Positions 44,491 to 53,391 of a stretch of 64,000 nt of DNA are shown here, piece by piece (the first letter of the stretch is position 1; each line of letters starts with the position of its first letter). The DNA lies in NCBI RefSeq assembly GCF_018599195.1, contig NZ_JAHFVK010000001.1, positions 62,001-126,000 of the forward strand, in the 5' to 3' direction. Made by a program: the position numbers and the translations under genes. The notes under the pieces were generated by a model that made no database searches, was not told where the DNA came from, and saw only the letters and a list, made by a program, of their open reading frames with translations. The DNA comes from Croceibacterium selenioxidans. Its GTDB lineage: Bacteria > Pseudomonadota > Alphaproteobacteria > Sphingomonadales > Sphingomonadaceae.

Positions 44491-45249
44491 ATGAGTCTTA
44501 CCGTTGCCGCTCTTTACTGCTTCGCGCCCTTTGACGAGCCCGCGGCACTGCGCCAGCCGCTGCTCGACCTGTGTGCGAGACAGGGGATCAAGGGCACGCT
44601 GCTGCTTGCGCCCGAGGGGATCAACGGAACGATCGCGGGCAGCGCCGCGGCCATCGCGGCAACGATCGAGCATATCCGGTCCCTGCCCGGCTGCGCGGAA
44701 CTGGACGTCAAGTATTCGTTCGCCTCGACCATGCCGTTTCAGCGGCTCAAGGTGCGATTGAAAAAGGAAATCGTGACCATGAAGGTGCCGGGTATCGATC
44801 CGGCGCGTGATGCCGGGCGCTATATCGATCCCGGCGGGTGGAACGCTTTGATCGATGACCCCGATACCGTGCTGATCGATACCCGGAACGCCTTCGAAGT
44901 GGGTTACGGCACTTTTGACGGCGCGGTGAATCCCCATACCAGGGCCTTCGGCGACTTTCCCGACTGGTGGCGCGCCAACGCCGAGACATTTGCGGGCAAG
45001 CAGGTCGCAATGTTCTGTACAGGCGGCATACGCTGCGAGAAGTCGACCGCCTTCCTCCGCGCACAGGGTGTCGAAGGCGTAGTCCACCTGAAAGGCGGGA
45101 TCCTAGCCTACCTCGAACAGGTGCCCGAGAGCGAAAGCCGATGGCAGGGTAGCTGCTTTGTGTTCGACGAGCGGGTCAGCGTGGGGCACGGGCTGGTCGA
45201 GGTCGGAGAGAAGCCCGAAAGCGGTTCGCAGCCTGACGACAGGGGCTAG
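44491..45249 (+). CDS. trhO: tRNA uridine(34) hydroxylase, rhodanese-like
   Basis: 252 residues: an N-terminal ferredoxin-like domain (VAALYCFAPFDEPAALRQPLL, LLLAPEGINGTIAG) and a rhodanese domain with catalytic Cys in MFCTGGIRCEKSTAFL and the DTRNAFEVGYGTFDGAVNP block. TrhO (YceA) oxygen-dependently hydroxylates U34 of tRNAs to ho5U. ATG 44491 gives the family N-terminus, 55 bp after the polysaccharide operon. Ends with a four-base convergent overlap with the small gene at 45246. Confidence 0.9.
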   Translation: MSLTVAALYCFAPFDEPAALRQPLLDLCARQGIKGTLLLAPEGINGTIAGSAAAIAATIEHIRSLPGCAELDVKYSFASTMPFQRLKVRLKKEIVTMKVPGIDPARDAGRYIDPGGWNALIDDPDTVLIDTRNAFEVGYGTFDGAVNPHTRAFGDFPDWWRANAETFAGKQVAMFCTGGIRCEKSTAFLRAQGVEGVVHLKGGILAYLEQVPESESRWQGSCFVFDERVSVGHGLVEVGEKPESGSQPDDRG

Positions 45250-45449
45250 CGCTCCAGGCGCTTACTCACGGCCTCAAGTTCGTGGCGGGGCACCTTCTTG
45301 CCCTTGGTTCGGCTGGTGAGATGGAACTGGCCGCACCGATCGCAACGATAGGGACGGAGCCGCAAGCCATCGCGTCGCGCCGATGCGGTCGCCTCGTCTT
45401 TCGAGCTGTACCGCACCTTCTTCCTGCAGATGCTTAGCCTGGTCCGCAC
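45246..45449 (-). CDS. Small basic zinc-ribbon-like protein
   Basis: 67 residues, GTG start at 45449. It is strongly basic with Cys8 and a CxxCG-x2-HLTSR unit (YRCDRCGQFHLTSRTKG), suggesting a half zinc ribbon that may bind RNA or dimerise. No named family recognised, although I have the impression that short proteins with CxxCGxxHLT are common in sphingomonads. It lies 27 bp downstream of the ABC-F gene stop on the same strand, so possibly cotranscribed. Confidence 0.65.
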   Translation of the reverse strand: MRTRLSICRKKVRYSSKDEATASARRDGLRLRPYRCDRCGQFHLTSRTKGKKVPRHELEAVSKRLER

Positions 45450-45476
45450 GCTGTCTCTCCAGCCATTGGCCGCTGC

Positions 45477-47342
45477 TTATGCAGTCTGGCCTTCCAGCCG
45501 TTCGCTTGCGGCCATCCAGCGCAATTCCGCTTGCTCCAATTCCTCAGCGATTTGCGCCCTACGCCGAGCAAGCTCGCCCATCGTCAGGGCGCGCAGGGCC
45601 GGTTCCGCCGCGGCGGGATCGGCCATGGCAAGGTCGATGCTGGTGGCCTGGGCTTGCAGGCGCGCGATGGCCGCTTCTGCGTCGGAAACTTCCTTGCCGA
45701 TCTGCTTGGCCTGCTCACGCGCTTGCGCGGCGGCCTTGCGGTCCTTCTTTTCGCCTTTCGGCCGCGAGCCGGTCTTCGGCTGGTTACGGCCCAAGACGAA
45801 GTCGATGTAGTCTTCGATACTGCCCGAGTAGTCCACCGCGGTACCGTTATCGACCAGCACCAGCCGGTCGGCAGTCAGTTCGACCATGTGACGGTCGTGG
45901 CTGATCAGGATGACCGCCCCGTCGAAGTCGTTGAGGGCCTGGACCAGAGCCTCGCGGGCATCGACGTCGAGGTGGTTGGTGGGCTCGTCAAGGATCAACA
46001 GGTGCGGCGCATCGCGCGTGATCAAGGCCAAGGCCAGACGCGCGCGCTCGCCACCGGAGAGTTGGCCGACCTTCGTCGTGGCGCGATTGCCCGAGAAACC
46101 GAACCGGCCCAGCTGCGCCCTGACCGCGCCGGGCGTCATGCCTTTCATGGCACGGGTCATATGCTCGAGCGGAGTATCATCGGACGCGAGTTCCTCCACC
46201 TGATACTGCGTGAAATAGCCTACGCGCATCCGCCCGGAGGCCTGCATCTGACCATCGAGCGGGCTCAGCTGCGCCGCAAGCAGGCGTGCAAGCGTGGTCT
46301 TGCCGTTACCGTTGCGGCCGAGCAGCGCAATGCGGTCGTCCGGATCGATCCGCAGGTTAAGCCGCTGCAGGATCGGTTTCCCGCCATAGCCCACGGCCGC
46401 GAGGTCGAGCGTAATCAGCGGCGGGCGCATCTCGTCGGGGCTCGGGAAGTCAAAGCTCAGGCTCGGGTCTTCCATCAGCGCTGCGATGGGCTGCATCTTG
46501 GCCAGCATCTTGGCGCGCGATTGCGCTTGTTTTGCCGTGGAGGCGCGGGCGCTGTTGCGCGCCACATAGTCCTGCAGCCTGGCGCGCTGGGCATCTTGCG
46601 AGGCCTTCGCTGCTGCCAGCTGGGCGGCTCGCTCGGCCCGCTGGGTTTCGAAGGCGTCGTAGCCGCCGGGGTAGAGCGTGAGCTTGCCGGCTTGCAGGTG
46701 GACGATCGTATCGACCACGTTGTTAAGCAGGTCGCGCTCGTGGCTGATGATGATCAGGGTGCCGGGGTAGGCCTTGAGGAAGTTCTCCAGCCACAGCGTC
46801 GATTCGAGATCGAGGTGGTTCGACGGTTCGTCGAGCAGGAGTACGTCGGGCGCCGAGAACAAGAGCGCTGCCAGCGCGACGCGCATCTTCCAGCCACCGG
46901 AGAAGCTGTCGAGCGGCCGAGCCTGCATGTCTTCGTCGAAGCCGAGCCCGGTCAGGATGATCGCGGCGCGCGACGGGGCGGTGTAGGCGTCGATGGCCAG
47001 CAGGCGTTCATGTATGTCGCCAAGTCGGTCGGGGTCGGTGCAATGTTCTGCTTCGTCAAGCAATTGGGCACGCTCGACGTCCGCAGACAGGACCGCATCG
47101 AACGGAGTGATGGTGCCGTTGGGTGCCTCTTGGGCGATATAGCCGAGCTTCGTGCGGCGAGGCATTTCGATCGATCCTTCGTCAGGATCGAGCTGGCCGA
47201 CCAGGACTTTCATCAAGGTCGATTTGCCCGCGCCATTGCGGCCGATCAGCCCGACGCGGCCGCCCGGAGGGATCGCGGCCGAGGCGCGATCGAGGATGGT
47301 GCGGCCGCCGAGGCGCACGGTGATGTTGTTGATGGTGATCAT
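45477..47342 (-). CDS. ABC-F family ATPase (Uup/YheS-like)
   Basis: 621 residues with two ABC domains: Walker A GLIGRNGAGKSTLMKVL with signature LDSFSGGWKMRVALAALL and DVLLLDEPSNHLD; then ALLGRNGNGKTTLARLL, LSGGERARLALALI and LLILDEPTNHLD. Between them is the ABC-F linker (about 235-290, charged AERAAQLAAAKASQDAQRARL) and at the C-terminus a coiled coil (KDRKAAAQAREQAKQIGKEV). No membrane segments: these proteins act on ribosomes, not transport. The C-terminal coiled coil fits the Uup/YheS branch. Confidence 0.92.
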   Translation of the reverse strand: MITINNITVRLGGRTILDRASAAIPPGGRVGLIGRNGAGKSTLMKVLVGQLDPDEGSIEMPRRTKLGYIAQEAPNGTITPFDAVLSADVERAQLLDEAEHCTDPDRLGDIHERLLAIDAYTAPSRAAIILTGLGFDEDMQARPLDSFSGGWKMRVALAALLFSAPDVLLLDEPSNHLDLESTLWLENFLKAYPGTLIIISHERDLLNNVVDTIVHLQAGKLTLYPGGYDAFETQRAERAAQLAAAKASQDAQRARLQDYVARNSARASTAKQAQSRAKMLAKMQPIAALMEDPSLSFDFPSPDEMRPPLITLDLAAVGYGGKPILQRLNLRIDPDDRIALLGRNGNGKTTLARLLAAQLSPLDGQMQASGRMRVGYFTQYQVEELASDDTPLEHMTRAMKGMTPGAVRAQLGRFGFSGNRATTKVGQLSGGERARLALALITRDAPHLLILDEPTNHLDVDAREALVQALNDFDGAVILISHDRHMVELTADRLVLVDNGTAVDYSGSIEDYIDFVLGRNQPKTGSRPKGEKKDRKAAAQAREQAKQIGKEVSDAEAAIARLQAQATSIDLAMADPAAAEPALRALTMGELARRRAQIAEELEQAELRWMAASERLEGQTA

Positions 47343-47418
47343 GTCCGGCGGGCCCCCTAGCAGGGCATCGGACCAATCCCAACCGGCGGATTGAGGATTC
47401 CGGTCGGGGCTTGGCCCG

Positions 47419-47565
47419 TCAGTCGGTCTCGTCGTCGATCAGGATGCGGCTGGCGGCGCCATCGGGGTCCTCGAACTGCCCACTGCGCAGCGCCCAGAAG
47501 AAGCCCGCGAGCCCTAGTAACCCCAGGCCGAGTGCGACCGGTATCAGGAAGAGGAGACTTGTCAC
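47419..47565 (-). CDS. ccoS: CcoS, cbb3 oxidase maturation protein
   Basis: 48 residues from GTG 47565: one membrane helix (LLFLIPVALGLGLLGLAGFF) followed by WALRSGQFEDPDGAASRIL and an acidic end, exactly the CcoS pattern (F-x-W-x3-SGQFDD). Needed for cofactor insertion into CcoN. Start overlaps the ccoI stop (GTGA). Last gene of the cco operon. Confidence 0.88.
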   Translation of the reverse strand: MTSLLFLIPVALGLGLLGLAGFFWALRSGQFEDPDGAASRILIDDETD

Positions 47566-49679
47566 CGGGCGATCCTCGCAAGCCGGAGCGAGTTTGCGAT
47601 CACGATCAAGGAACTGGTCGACATGGCGAGGGCAGCGACCAGTGGGGTGACGAAACCTGCCATCGCTAGCGGAACGGCGAGCACGTTGTACCCGATCGCC
47701 AGCGCGAAGTTCTGTTTCACCACCCGCGTCGTTGCCCGCGCGGCCCTCACAGCGCGGGGGATCGCCAGCAGCGAGTCCTGGGTAAAGACAAGGTCGGCGG
47801 ACTGGAGGCCGACGTCGCTTGCAGAGCCGGGCGCCATTGACGCATCGGCGGCGGCGAGGGCGGGGCCATCGTTGAGGCCGTCGCCCACCATCAGGACGCG
47901 CCGCCCCGCGGCCTGCAATCTGCCAATGAGGGCCTGCTTGTCCGCCGGCGACGTCATGGCCTGCGCGCTGAGGCCCGTGGCGCGCGCGACTTCGGCGACG
48001 GCGGGGACGCTATCGCCGGACAGAATCGACGCCTCGATCCCCAGAGTACGCAGCTCGGCCAGCGCTTCGGCGTAATCGGGCCGCAGGTGATAGGCGTAAG
48101 GGATCAGCCAGGTCGGCTTGCCCTCAACAAAAAGACTCACGGCGATGCCGCTGGCGGCCTCGGGCCTGCGGAGGGCGACTTCCAGGCCGAGCCATCGGGC
48201 GAAGATGCCCTCGCCGGCTCGCTCCTCGACCGCGTCGAGCTCAGCCGCCCGGTGGCCGTCGGCGGAAAGAGATGCCGCCAGGGCACGTGAAAGCGGGTGG
48301 CCGCTATGTGAAGCGAGGGCCAGCGCCACCGATACCGCTACCGGATCGATCGCCGAGAGTACTGCCGGATCGGGTTGGGGCCGGCTCATCGTCAGTGTCC
48401 CGGTCTTGTCGAACAAGGCGCGGTCTACGAGTGCGATCCGCTCAAGCGCCGAGCCATCCTTGACCATGATACCCGCCCGCATCAGTGCCCCACTGGACAC
48501 GACTTGCGCCACCGGTACCGCCAGCCCGAGCGCACAGGGACATGTGATGATCAGCACGGCTACGCCGATCACCAATGCCTGGTAGACACTGGCCCCCCCA
48601 ATCAGCCACCCCCCCACCGACAGCGCCGCCAGCGTATGGACCGCCGGCGCGTAGAGCCGCGAGGCCCGGTCCGCGAGGCGGACGTAGCGCGAGCGACTCT
48701 GCGTGCTCGCCTCCATCAGCCGCACGATCTCGGCCAGCGTCGTGTCGTAGCCGGTATGGCTCACCCGCACGTCGACCGGGCCGGTGAGATTGAGCGTCCC
48801 CGCAAGAACGCCGTCGCCCACTTGCGCGGCGACAGGGCGGCTCTCCCCGGTCAAGAGTGACTGATCGAATTGGCTCGCCCCGCTCACCACCTCACCATCG
48901 GCGGCAAGGCGTTCGCCCGCCACGACGCGCAGGATCATGCCGGGGCGCAAGGCATCGGTCGCCTGCCACGCAAGGGTTCCATCTTCGCTCACGACGGTCG
49001 CACCCTGGGGGGCCTGGCTAATCAGAGCATCGACCCCCGTCCGCGCCCTGTCGCGCATCATCGCATCAAGCGCGCGGCCGGCGAGCAGGAAAGTCAGCAG
49101 CATCAGGGCGCCGTCGAACCAGGCATGCCTGCCATGGACCGCGGTTTCGTAAAGGCTCAGCCCGCTGGCGATGAGCACGCCGAGGCTGATCGGCACGTCC
49201 ATGTTGGTGTGCCCCTTGCGCAGGGCTCCAAGGGCGGACCGGAAGAACGGCTGCCCGGCGTAGGCAATCGCGGGAACGCCGATCAGGGCACTGAGCCAGT
49301 GGAACAAGTCGCGGGTCGAACCTTCGGCGCCCGACCACACGCTGACCGAGAGCAGCATGACATTCATCGCCGCGAAGCCGGCGACTGCCAGTGGTGCGAG
49401 CAACTGACGGGCGGCGGAGTCCGGACGAGCGGAGCCGTTGACACGGGTCTGGGCCTCGAAGCCGAGGTCGGCCAGGGCATGCACCAGCTTGCGCCGGTCG
49501 AGCCCCTCTTCGTGACTGACCGAGACCATGCGCGCCGACAAGTTTACACGGGCCTCGGCGACGCCCGGAACCGCCGACAGGCCGCGTTCGATCTTGCTCA
49601 TGCACCCGGCGCAATGAGCGCCCGGAACGGCCAGCGTGGTTCGCTCCAGCCGCTCGGACTCGAGCGCCACGGCCGTCAT
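47562..49679 (-). CDS. ccoI: CcoI/FixI copper-transporting P1B-type ATPase
   Basis: 705 residues: an N-terminal heavy-metal domain with VPGAHCAGCMSKIERGL, eight membrane helices with the CPC copper site (IITCPCALGLAVPVA), TGES actuator motif (LLTGESRPVAAQ), phosphorylation site DKTGTLT and MVGDGLNDGPAL. It delivers copper for cbb3 oxidase assembly. Start at ATG 49679 overlaps the ccoH stop by four bases; an upstream ATG at 49703 would invade ccoH. Confidence 0.95.
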   Translation of the reverse strand: MTAVALESERLERTTLAVPGAHCAGCMSKIERGLSAVPGVAEARVNLSARMVSVSHEEGLDRRKLVHALADLGFEAQTRVNGSARPDSAARQLLAPLAVAGFAAMNVMLLSVSVWSGAEGSTRDLFHWLSALIGVPAIAYAGQPFFRSALGALRKGHTNMDVPISLGVLIASGLSLYETAVHGRHAWFDGALMLLTFLLAGRALDAMMRDRARTGVDALISQAPQGATVVSEDGTLAWQATDALRPGMILRVVAGERLAADGEVVSGASQFDQSLLTGESRPVAAQVGDGVLAGTLNLTGPVDVRVSHTGYDTTLAEIVRLMEASTQSRSRYVRLADRASRLYAPAVHTLAALSVGGWLIGGASVYQALVIGVAVLIITCPCALGLAVPVAQVVSSGALMRAGIMVKDGSALERIALVDRALFDKTGTLTMSRPQPDPAVLSAIDPVAVSVALALASHSGHPLSRALAASLSADGHRAAELDAVEERAGEGIFARWLGLEVALRRPEAASGIAVSLFVEGKPTWLIPYAYHLRPDYAEALAELRTLGIEASILSGDSVPAVAEVARATGLSAQAMTSPADKQALIGRLQAAGRRVLMVGDGLNDGPALAAADASMAPGSASDVGLQSADLVFTQDSLLAIPRAVRAARATTRVVKQNFALAIGYNVLAVPLAMAGFVTPLVAALAMSTSSLIVIANSLRLARIAR

Positions 49680-50125
49680 CGCAAGGTCTCCTCGCGACGC
49701 CACACCTGGCCGCCGCCCCGCGCCAGTTCGAGCCTCAGAGTCCAGCGGCCCTCTGGCAAGACCTCTTGCGAGAGGAAGCGTCCTTCGTCGATGCCGTCGA
49801 ATGCGATCGGAATGTCGGCCACCCTACCGAGCGGATGACGCGCCATGCCGGTAAGCCTGGTGCCCGCCGGGGCGCCCGTGACCGCGACCGCCAAACGCCC
49901 GTCGGGCCGCCATGTGGTCACCACGTCCCACCCCAGTTCCTCCTGCTCCTTGGCGGCATCGAGCCAGACGTTGAACTTCTGGCTGGCGACGTAGGAATTC
50001 TCGACCACGATGCCGCCGAAGGTGGACGAGGCAAGGCGGGCCATGGTGAAGTTGACCGCGATCACGACGGCGAAGAAGGCCACGAGGATCGTGGCCATAT
50101 GCCAGCCGGTGAATGGCCTGCTCAT
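49676..50125 (-). CDS. ccoH: CcoH/FixH cbb3 assembly protein
   Basis: 149 residues: a membrane helix (FTGWHMATILVAFFAVVIAVNFTMARLA) followed by the FixH stretch STFGGIVVENSYVASQKFNVWLDAAKEQEELGW. Stabilises CcoI and the early oxidase complex. Four-base overlaps with ccoG upstream and ccoI downstream. Confidence 0.92.
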   Translation of the reverse strand: MSRPFTGWHMATILVAFFAVVIAVNFTMARLASSTFGGIVVENSYVASQKFNVWLDAAKEQEELGWDVVTTWRPDGRLAVAVTGAPAGTRLTGMARHPLGRVADIPIAFDGIDEGRFLSQEVLPEGRWTLRLELARGGGQVWRREETLR

Positions 50126-51579
50126 CGTGTGTCCTCCGGTGCTTCAAATCTGGTTGCGCCCGCCGCCCGCTCCGGCCGTTCGCCCTGAGCCGTAGCAGCG
50201 AAGTCGAAGGCTTGGGGCCGGCTACCAGCCGGCGCGATGACGTAGACGCGCAGCGGCAGCGTGGTGTCGGGCGGCACCTCGCGGACGATTTGCCGCGCGG
50301 CATCCTGCCGGGACATGTCGTCGGTCCACATTCCGGCCGCAGGAAAGCCTTTGAGATCGAGCTGCACCCAGCGCGGCCGGCTCTGCATATTCCGGAGCTT
50401 GACGATGTAGGCGTTGCGGACGCTACCGTCGCTTAGGAGCATGAACGAAGGGTTGCGGTCCGGCTCGATCGAGATCCCCAGGTGGGTTCGGGTGCCAAGG
50501 GCAAACAGCAGCGCGAGGCCGATGCCCGCCCAGATCGTGAAATAGATCACCGTGCGCGGCCGCATTAGCGTTCGCCACGCCGGACGGGGCTGGCCGCCTG
50601 CCGCTTCGTTGCGGCAATCCTCGAGGGTCGCATAATCGATTAATCCGCGCGGCCGGCCCACCTCTTTCATCACCCGATCGCAAGCGTCGATACATAGCGA
50701 GCAGGTTATGCAAGCGACGTCGGGCCCCTTGCGAATGTCATAGCCGGTGGGACAGACCGCCACGCACAAGTTGCAGTCGATGCAGTCGCCCAAAGCGCCG
50801 GGATCCTTCTCGGCCTTCTTGACGCTGCCCCGGGGCTCTCCCCGCCAATCCTTGTAGGTAACGATCAGCGATCTTTCATCGATTAGTGCACCCTGGATGC
50901 GCGGCCAGGGACACATGTAGAGGCACACCTGCTCGCGCATGAATCCGCCGAGCCAGAAGGTGGTGGCGGTCAACACCGCCACTGTCCCATAGGCCACGGG
51001 GGCCGCCTCGCCGCTCCAGAAATCGCGGGTCAGCGTCGGGGCGTCGGCGAAATACATGATCCACGCGCCGCCGGTCCAAAAGGCGATGACCAGATAGATC
51101 GTCCATTTCCCCACCCGCCGGGCCGCCTTGCCTGCGCTCCACGGCGCCGCGTCGAGCCGCATGCGAGCATTGCGATCCCCGTCGACGAAGCGGTCGACGT
51201 GCTGGAACAGATCGGTCCACACCGTCTGCGGGCACGAATAACCACACCACGCGCGCCCGACGGCACTGGTGACCAGAAACAGGCCGACTCCGGCCATGAT
51301 CAGCAGTCCGGCGACGAAGTAGAACTCTTGCGGCCAGATCTCGATGCCAAACATGTAGAAACGCCGATTGGCGAGGTCGATCAGGACTGCCTGGTCCGGC
51401 GCGTAAGGACCGCGATCCCAACGTACCCAAGGCGTACCGTAATAGATGGTCAGGGTGACGAACATCACCAGCCACTTGAAGCGGCGGAAGGGTCCGTCGA
51501 TCCGTCGCGGGTGGACGGGCTGGCGCTTGGCGAAGAGCTTGGTTGGGCTGTCCGGCGCTATGCGCTCAACGCTGCTCAT
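50122..51579 (-). CDS. ccoG: CcoG/FixG, Cu(II) reductase-type ferredoxin membrane protein
   Basis: 485 residues: several membrane helices, CGYSCPQTVWTDLF, and an 8Fe ferredoxin-like pair CIDCNLCVAVCPTGYDIRKG and CITCSLCIDACD, then the C-terminal immunoglobulin-like domain. CcoG reduces copper for CcoI/PccA. Start M16 of the open frame (51579) is preferred because it overlaps the ccoP end by only 14 bp. Confidence 0.94.
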   Translation of the reverse strand: MSSVERIAPDSPTKLFAKRQPVHPRRIDGPFRRFKWLVMFVTLTIYYGTPWVRWDRGPYAPDQAVLIDLANRRFYMFGIEIWPQEFYFVAGLLIMAGVGLFLVTSAVGRAWCGYSCPQTVWTDLFQHVDRFVDGDRNARMRLDAAPWSAGKAARRVGKWTIYLVIAFWTGGAWIMYFADAPTLTRDFWSGEAAPVAYGTVAVLTATTFWLGGFMREQVCLYMCPWPRIQGALIDERSLIVTYKDWRGEPRGSVKKAEKDPGALGDCIDCNLCVAVCPTGYDIRKGPDVACITCSLCIDACDRVMKEVGRPRGLIDYATLEDCRNEAAGGQPRPAWRTLMRPRTVIYFTIWAGIGLALLFALGTRTHLGISIEPDRNPSFMLLSDGSVRNAYIVKLRNMQSRPRWVQLDLKGFPAAGMWTDDMSRQDAARQIVREVPPDTTLPLRVYVIAPAGSRPQAFDFAATAQGERPERAAGATRFEAPEDTR

Positions 51580-52471
51580 CGGCCTGGTCCGCCGCGTTCG
51601 CGGCAACTTCCAAGAATTGCTCACCGCCCCCCAACGAATGGACGTAGGCTGCCAGCATCCGGACAGTCACGGGATCGAGACGGTGCTTCCAGGCGGGCAT
51701 CACGCCGTGGCGCGGCTGCCGGATCTGTTGCCCGATGCTCTCCCGTGTCCCGCCATAGAGCCAGATCGCATCCGCGAGATTAGGCGCTCCCAGCTCTCGA
51801 TTGCCGGTGCCGGCGGGACCGTGACAGGCCGCGCAATTGTCCGCGAACAACTGTGCGCCCGCGGCATCGCCCTTCGACTTGCCCGACAGGCTCATGATGT
51901 GATCGGTCACTTGCGCGATCTGGTCGGCACTGAGCGCGCCACCGAAAGCCGGCATAAGGCTGGTGCGCGTCGCGTCCACACCAGGCTGGCGGATGCCGTG
52001 GAGCAGCGTGTACTCGATCGTCTTGAGGTCTCCGCCCCACAACCAGTCATCGTCATTGAGATTGGGATAGCCAGCCGAACCGGCAGCGCCGGATCCGTGG
52101 CACTGGACGCAGTTGACCTTGAACGCCGCCCTCCCACCGGAGACCGCGGCCCGCATGAGCGCAGGATCGTCAGGTAAGCGTTCGATCGGCGTGGTGGCGA
52201 GCTGCGCGAACAGCGCCGCGCGGCCGTCTCGCTCCAGCTGCATCTCCCGGTCGAAGTCGCCGCGGCTGGTCCAGCCGAGAACTCCCTCCGTACCTTTCTC
52301 GACCAGCGGCCAGGCCGGATAGGCGATGGTGTAGCCGATAGCGAAGAGCACGGTTGCGAAGAAGGTCCACAGCCACCAGCGCGGCATCGGCGTATCGAGT
52401 TCCTCGATGCCGTCCCATTCGTGACCGACGGTTTCGGTGCCGGTCGCTTCGTCGAGGCGCCTATTCGCCAT
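51566..52471 (-). CDS. ccoP: cbb3-type cytochrome c oxidase subunit CcoP (diheme)
   Basis: About 301 residues: the family N-terminus [21 protein letters not shown]-like, one membrane helix (WWLWTFFATVLFAIGYTIAY) and two cytochrome c domains with CVQCH and CAACH plus axial Met sites (SLMPAFGG, GVMPAWKH). The start at 52471 has AAGGA seven bases upstream; ATG 52480 is the alternative. It accepts electrons from CcoO and donors. Confidence 0.94.
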   Translation of the reverse strand: MANRRLDEATGTETVGHEWDGIEELDTPMPRWWLWTFFATVLFAIGYTIAYPAWPLVEKGTEGVLGWTSRGDFDREMQLERDGRAALFAQLATTPIERLPDDPALMRAAVSGGRAAFKVNCVQCHGSGAAGSAGYPNLNDDDWLWGGDLKTIEYTLLHGIRQPGVDATRTSLMPAFGGALSADQIAQVTDHIMSLSGKSKGDAAGAQLFADNCAACHGPAGTGNRELGAPNLADAIWLYGGTRESIGQQIRQPRHGVMPAWKHRLDPVTVRMLAAYVHSLGGGEQFLEVAANAADQADEQR

Positions 52472-52634
52472 CGTGGTCATCCTTGAAAATCAGATTGGCC
52501 GCGTCGCTGTTGCGCCGTCTGGCGCCGGGGCGGAATGGCCAGAGCGCCAGCGTCAGGAACACCAGCAGCATGACTAGCAAGCCCCAGCTGTCTGCTAGGT
52601 GGCGCAGCATGTTGTAAGTCGAATGCGTGCTCAC
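52461..52634 (-). CDS. ccoQ: cbb3 oxidase subunit CcoQ
   Basis: 57 residues, GTG start at 52634 overlapping the ccoO stop (GTGA). One membrane helix ([18 protein letters not shown]) followed by [19 protein letters not shown], the standard CcoQ layout ending just within the ccoP start. Stabilises the CcoP-CcoNO interaction. Confidence 0.9.
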   Translation of the reverse strand: MSTHSTYNMLRHLADSWGLLVMLLVFLTLALWPFRPGARRRNSDAANLIFKDDHDGE

Positions 52635-53380
52635 CGCCCCGTCTCCTGCACCAGTTCTTCCTGGGCGGCGGCGGCGTTGACGTCGACCAGGGTGCCGAGC
52701 ATCTGGAGGTAAGCGACGAGGGCATCCATCTCGGTCACGCGCCCCGGGTCGCCGTCAAAGTCGCGGATCTGCGCTTTGGGATAGCGGGTCTCCAGATCGC
52801 CCGCGTCGGCATCCGGGTCGGCCTGCGCGGTGATGTCGGCGATCGCCATTTTCAGGTCGCGGTCGGTGTAGGGGACTCCGACCCGACGCAGCGCGCGCAG
52901 CCGTGCCTCCGGATCGCCGATGTCGAGGTTGGTTTCGGCAAGAAAGCCGTACTTCGGCATCACCGTCTCGGGCACCACGCTTTGCGGGTCCTTGAGGTGC
53001 TGCACGTGCCACTCGTCCGAATAGCGACCGCCGACGCGCGCAAGGTCCGGTCCGGTGCGCTTGGAGCCCCACTGGAAGGGGTGGTCGAACATCGATTCCG
53101 CCGCGAGGCTGTAGTGGCCGTAACGCTCCGCTTCGTCGCGAAACGGACGGATCATCTGGCTGTGGCAGGCGTAGCAGCCTTCGCGGATGTAGATGTCGCG
53201 CCCGGCCTGCTCGAGCGGAGTGTAAGGGCGCATCCCCTCCACCTTCTCGATCGTGTTGTCGATCCAGAACAACGGCGCGATCTCGACAATGCCGCCGATC
53301 GCGACAGTGACGAAGGCGCCAAGGGCGAGCAACGTCACGTTGCGTTCGAGCTTCTTATGGCGCTGGGCCAAACCGGTCAT
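52631..53380 (-). CDS. ccoO: cbb3-type cytochrome c oxidase subunit CcoO (monoheme)
   Basis: 249 residues: an N-terminal membrane helix ([21 protein letters not shown]), [28 protein letters not shown] with the CYACH heme site, and [13 protein letters not shown] with the axial Met. The start at 53380 ([14 protein letters not shown]) is the true one; the same frame stays open far upstream, but that is only a shifted reading of ccoN. Confidence 0.95.
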   Translation of the reverse strand: MTGLAQRHKKLERNVTLLALGAFVTVAIGGIVEIAPLFWIDNTIEKVEGMRPYTPLEQAGRDIYIREGCYACHSQMIRPFRDEAERYGHYSLAAESMFDHPFQWGSKRTGPDLARVGGRYSDEWHVQHLKDPQSVVPETVMPKYGFLAETNLDIGDPEARLRALRRVGVPYTDRDLKMAIADITAQADPDADAGDLETRYPKAQIRDFDGDPGRVTEMDALVAYLQMLGTLVDVNAAAAQEELVQETGR

Positions 53381-53391
53381 GATTTGATTTC

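Noticed and set aside
45531-47360. 609-residue plus-strand open frame
   Set aside because: Complement of the ABC-F gene, whose two Walker A/B sets fix the true frame. High GC keeps antisense frames open.
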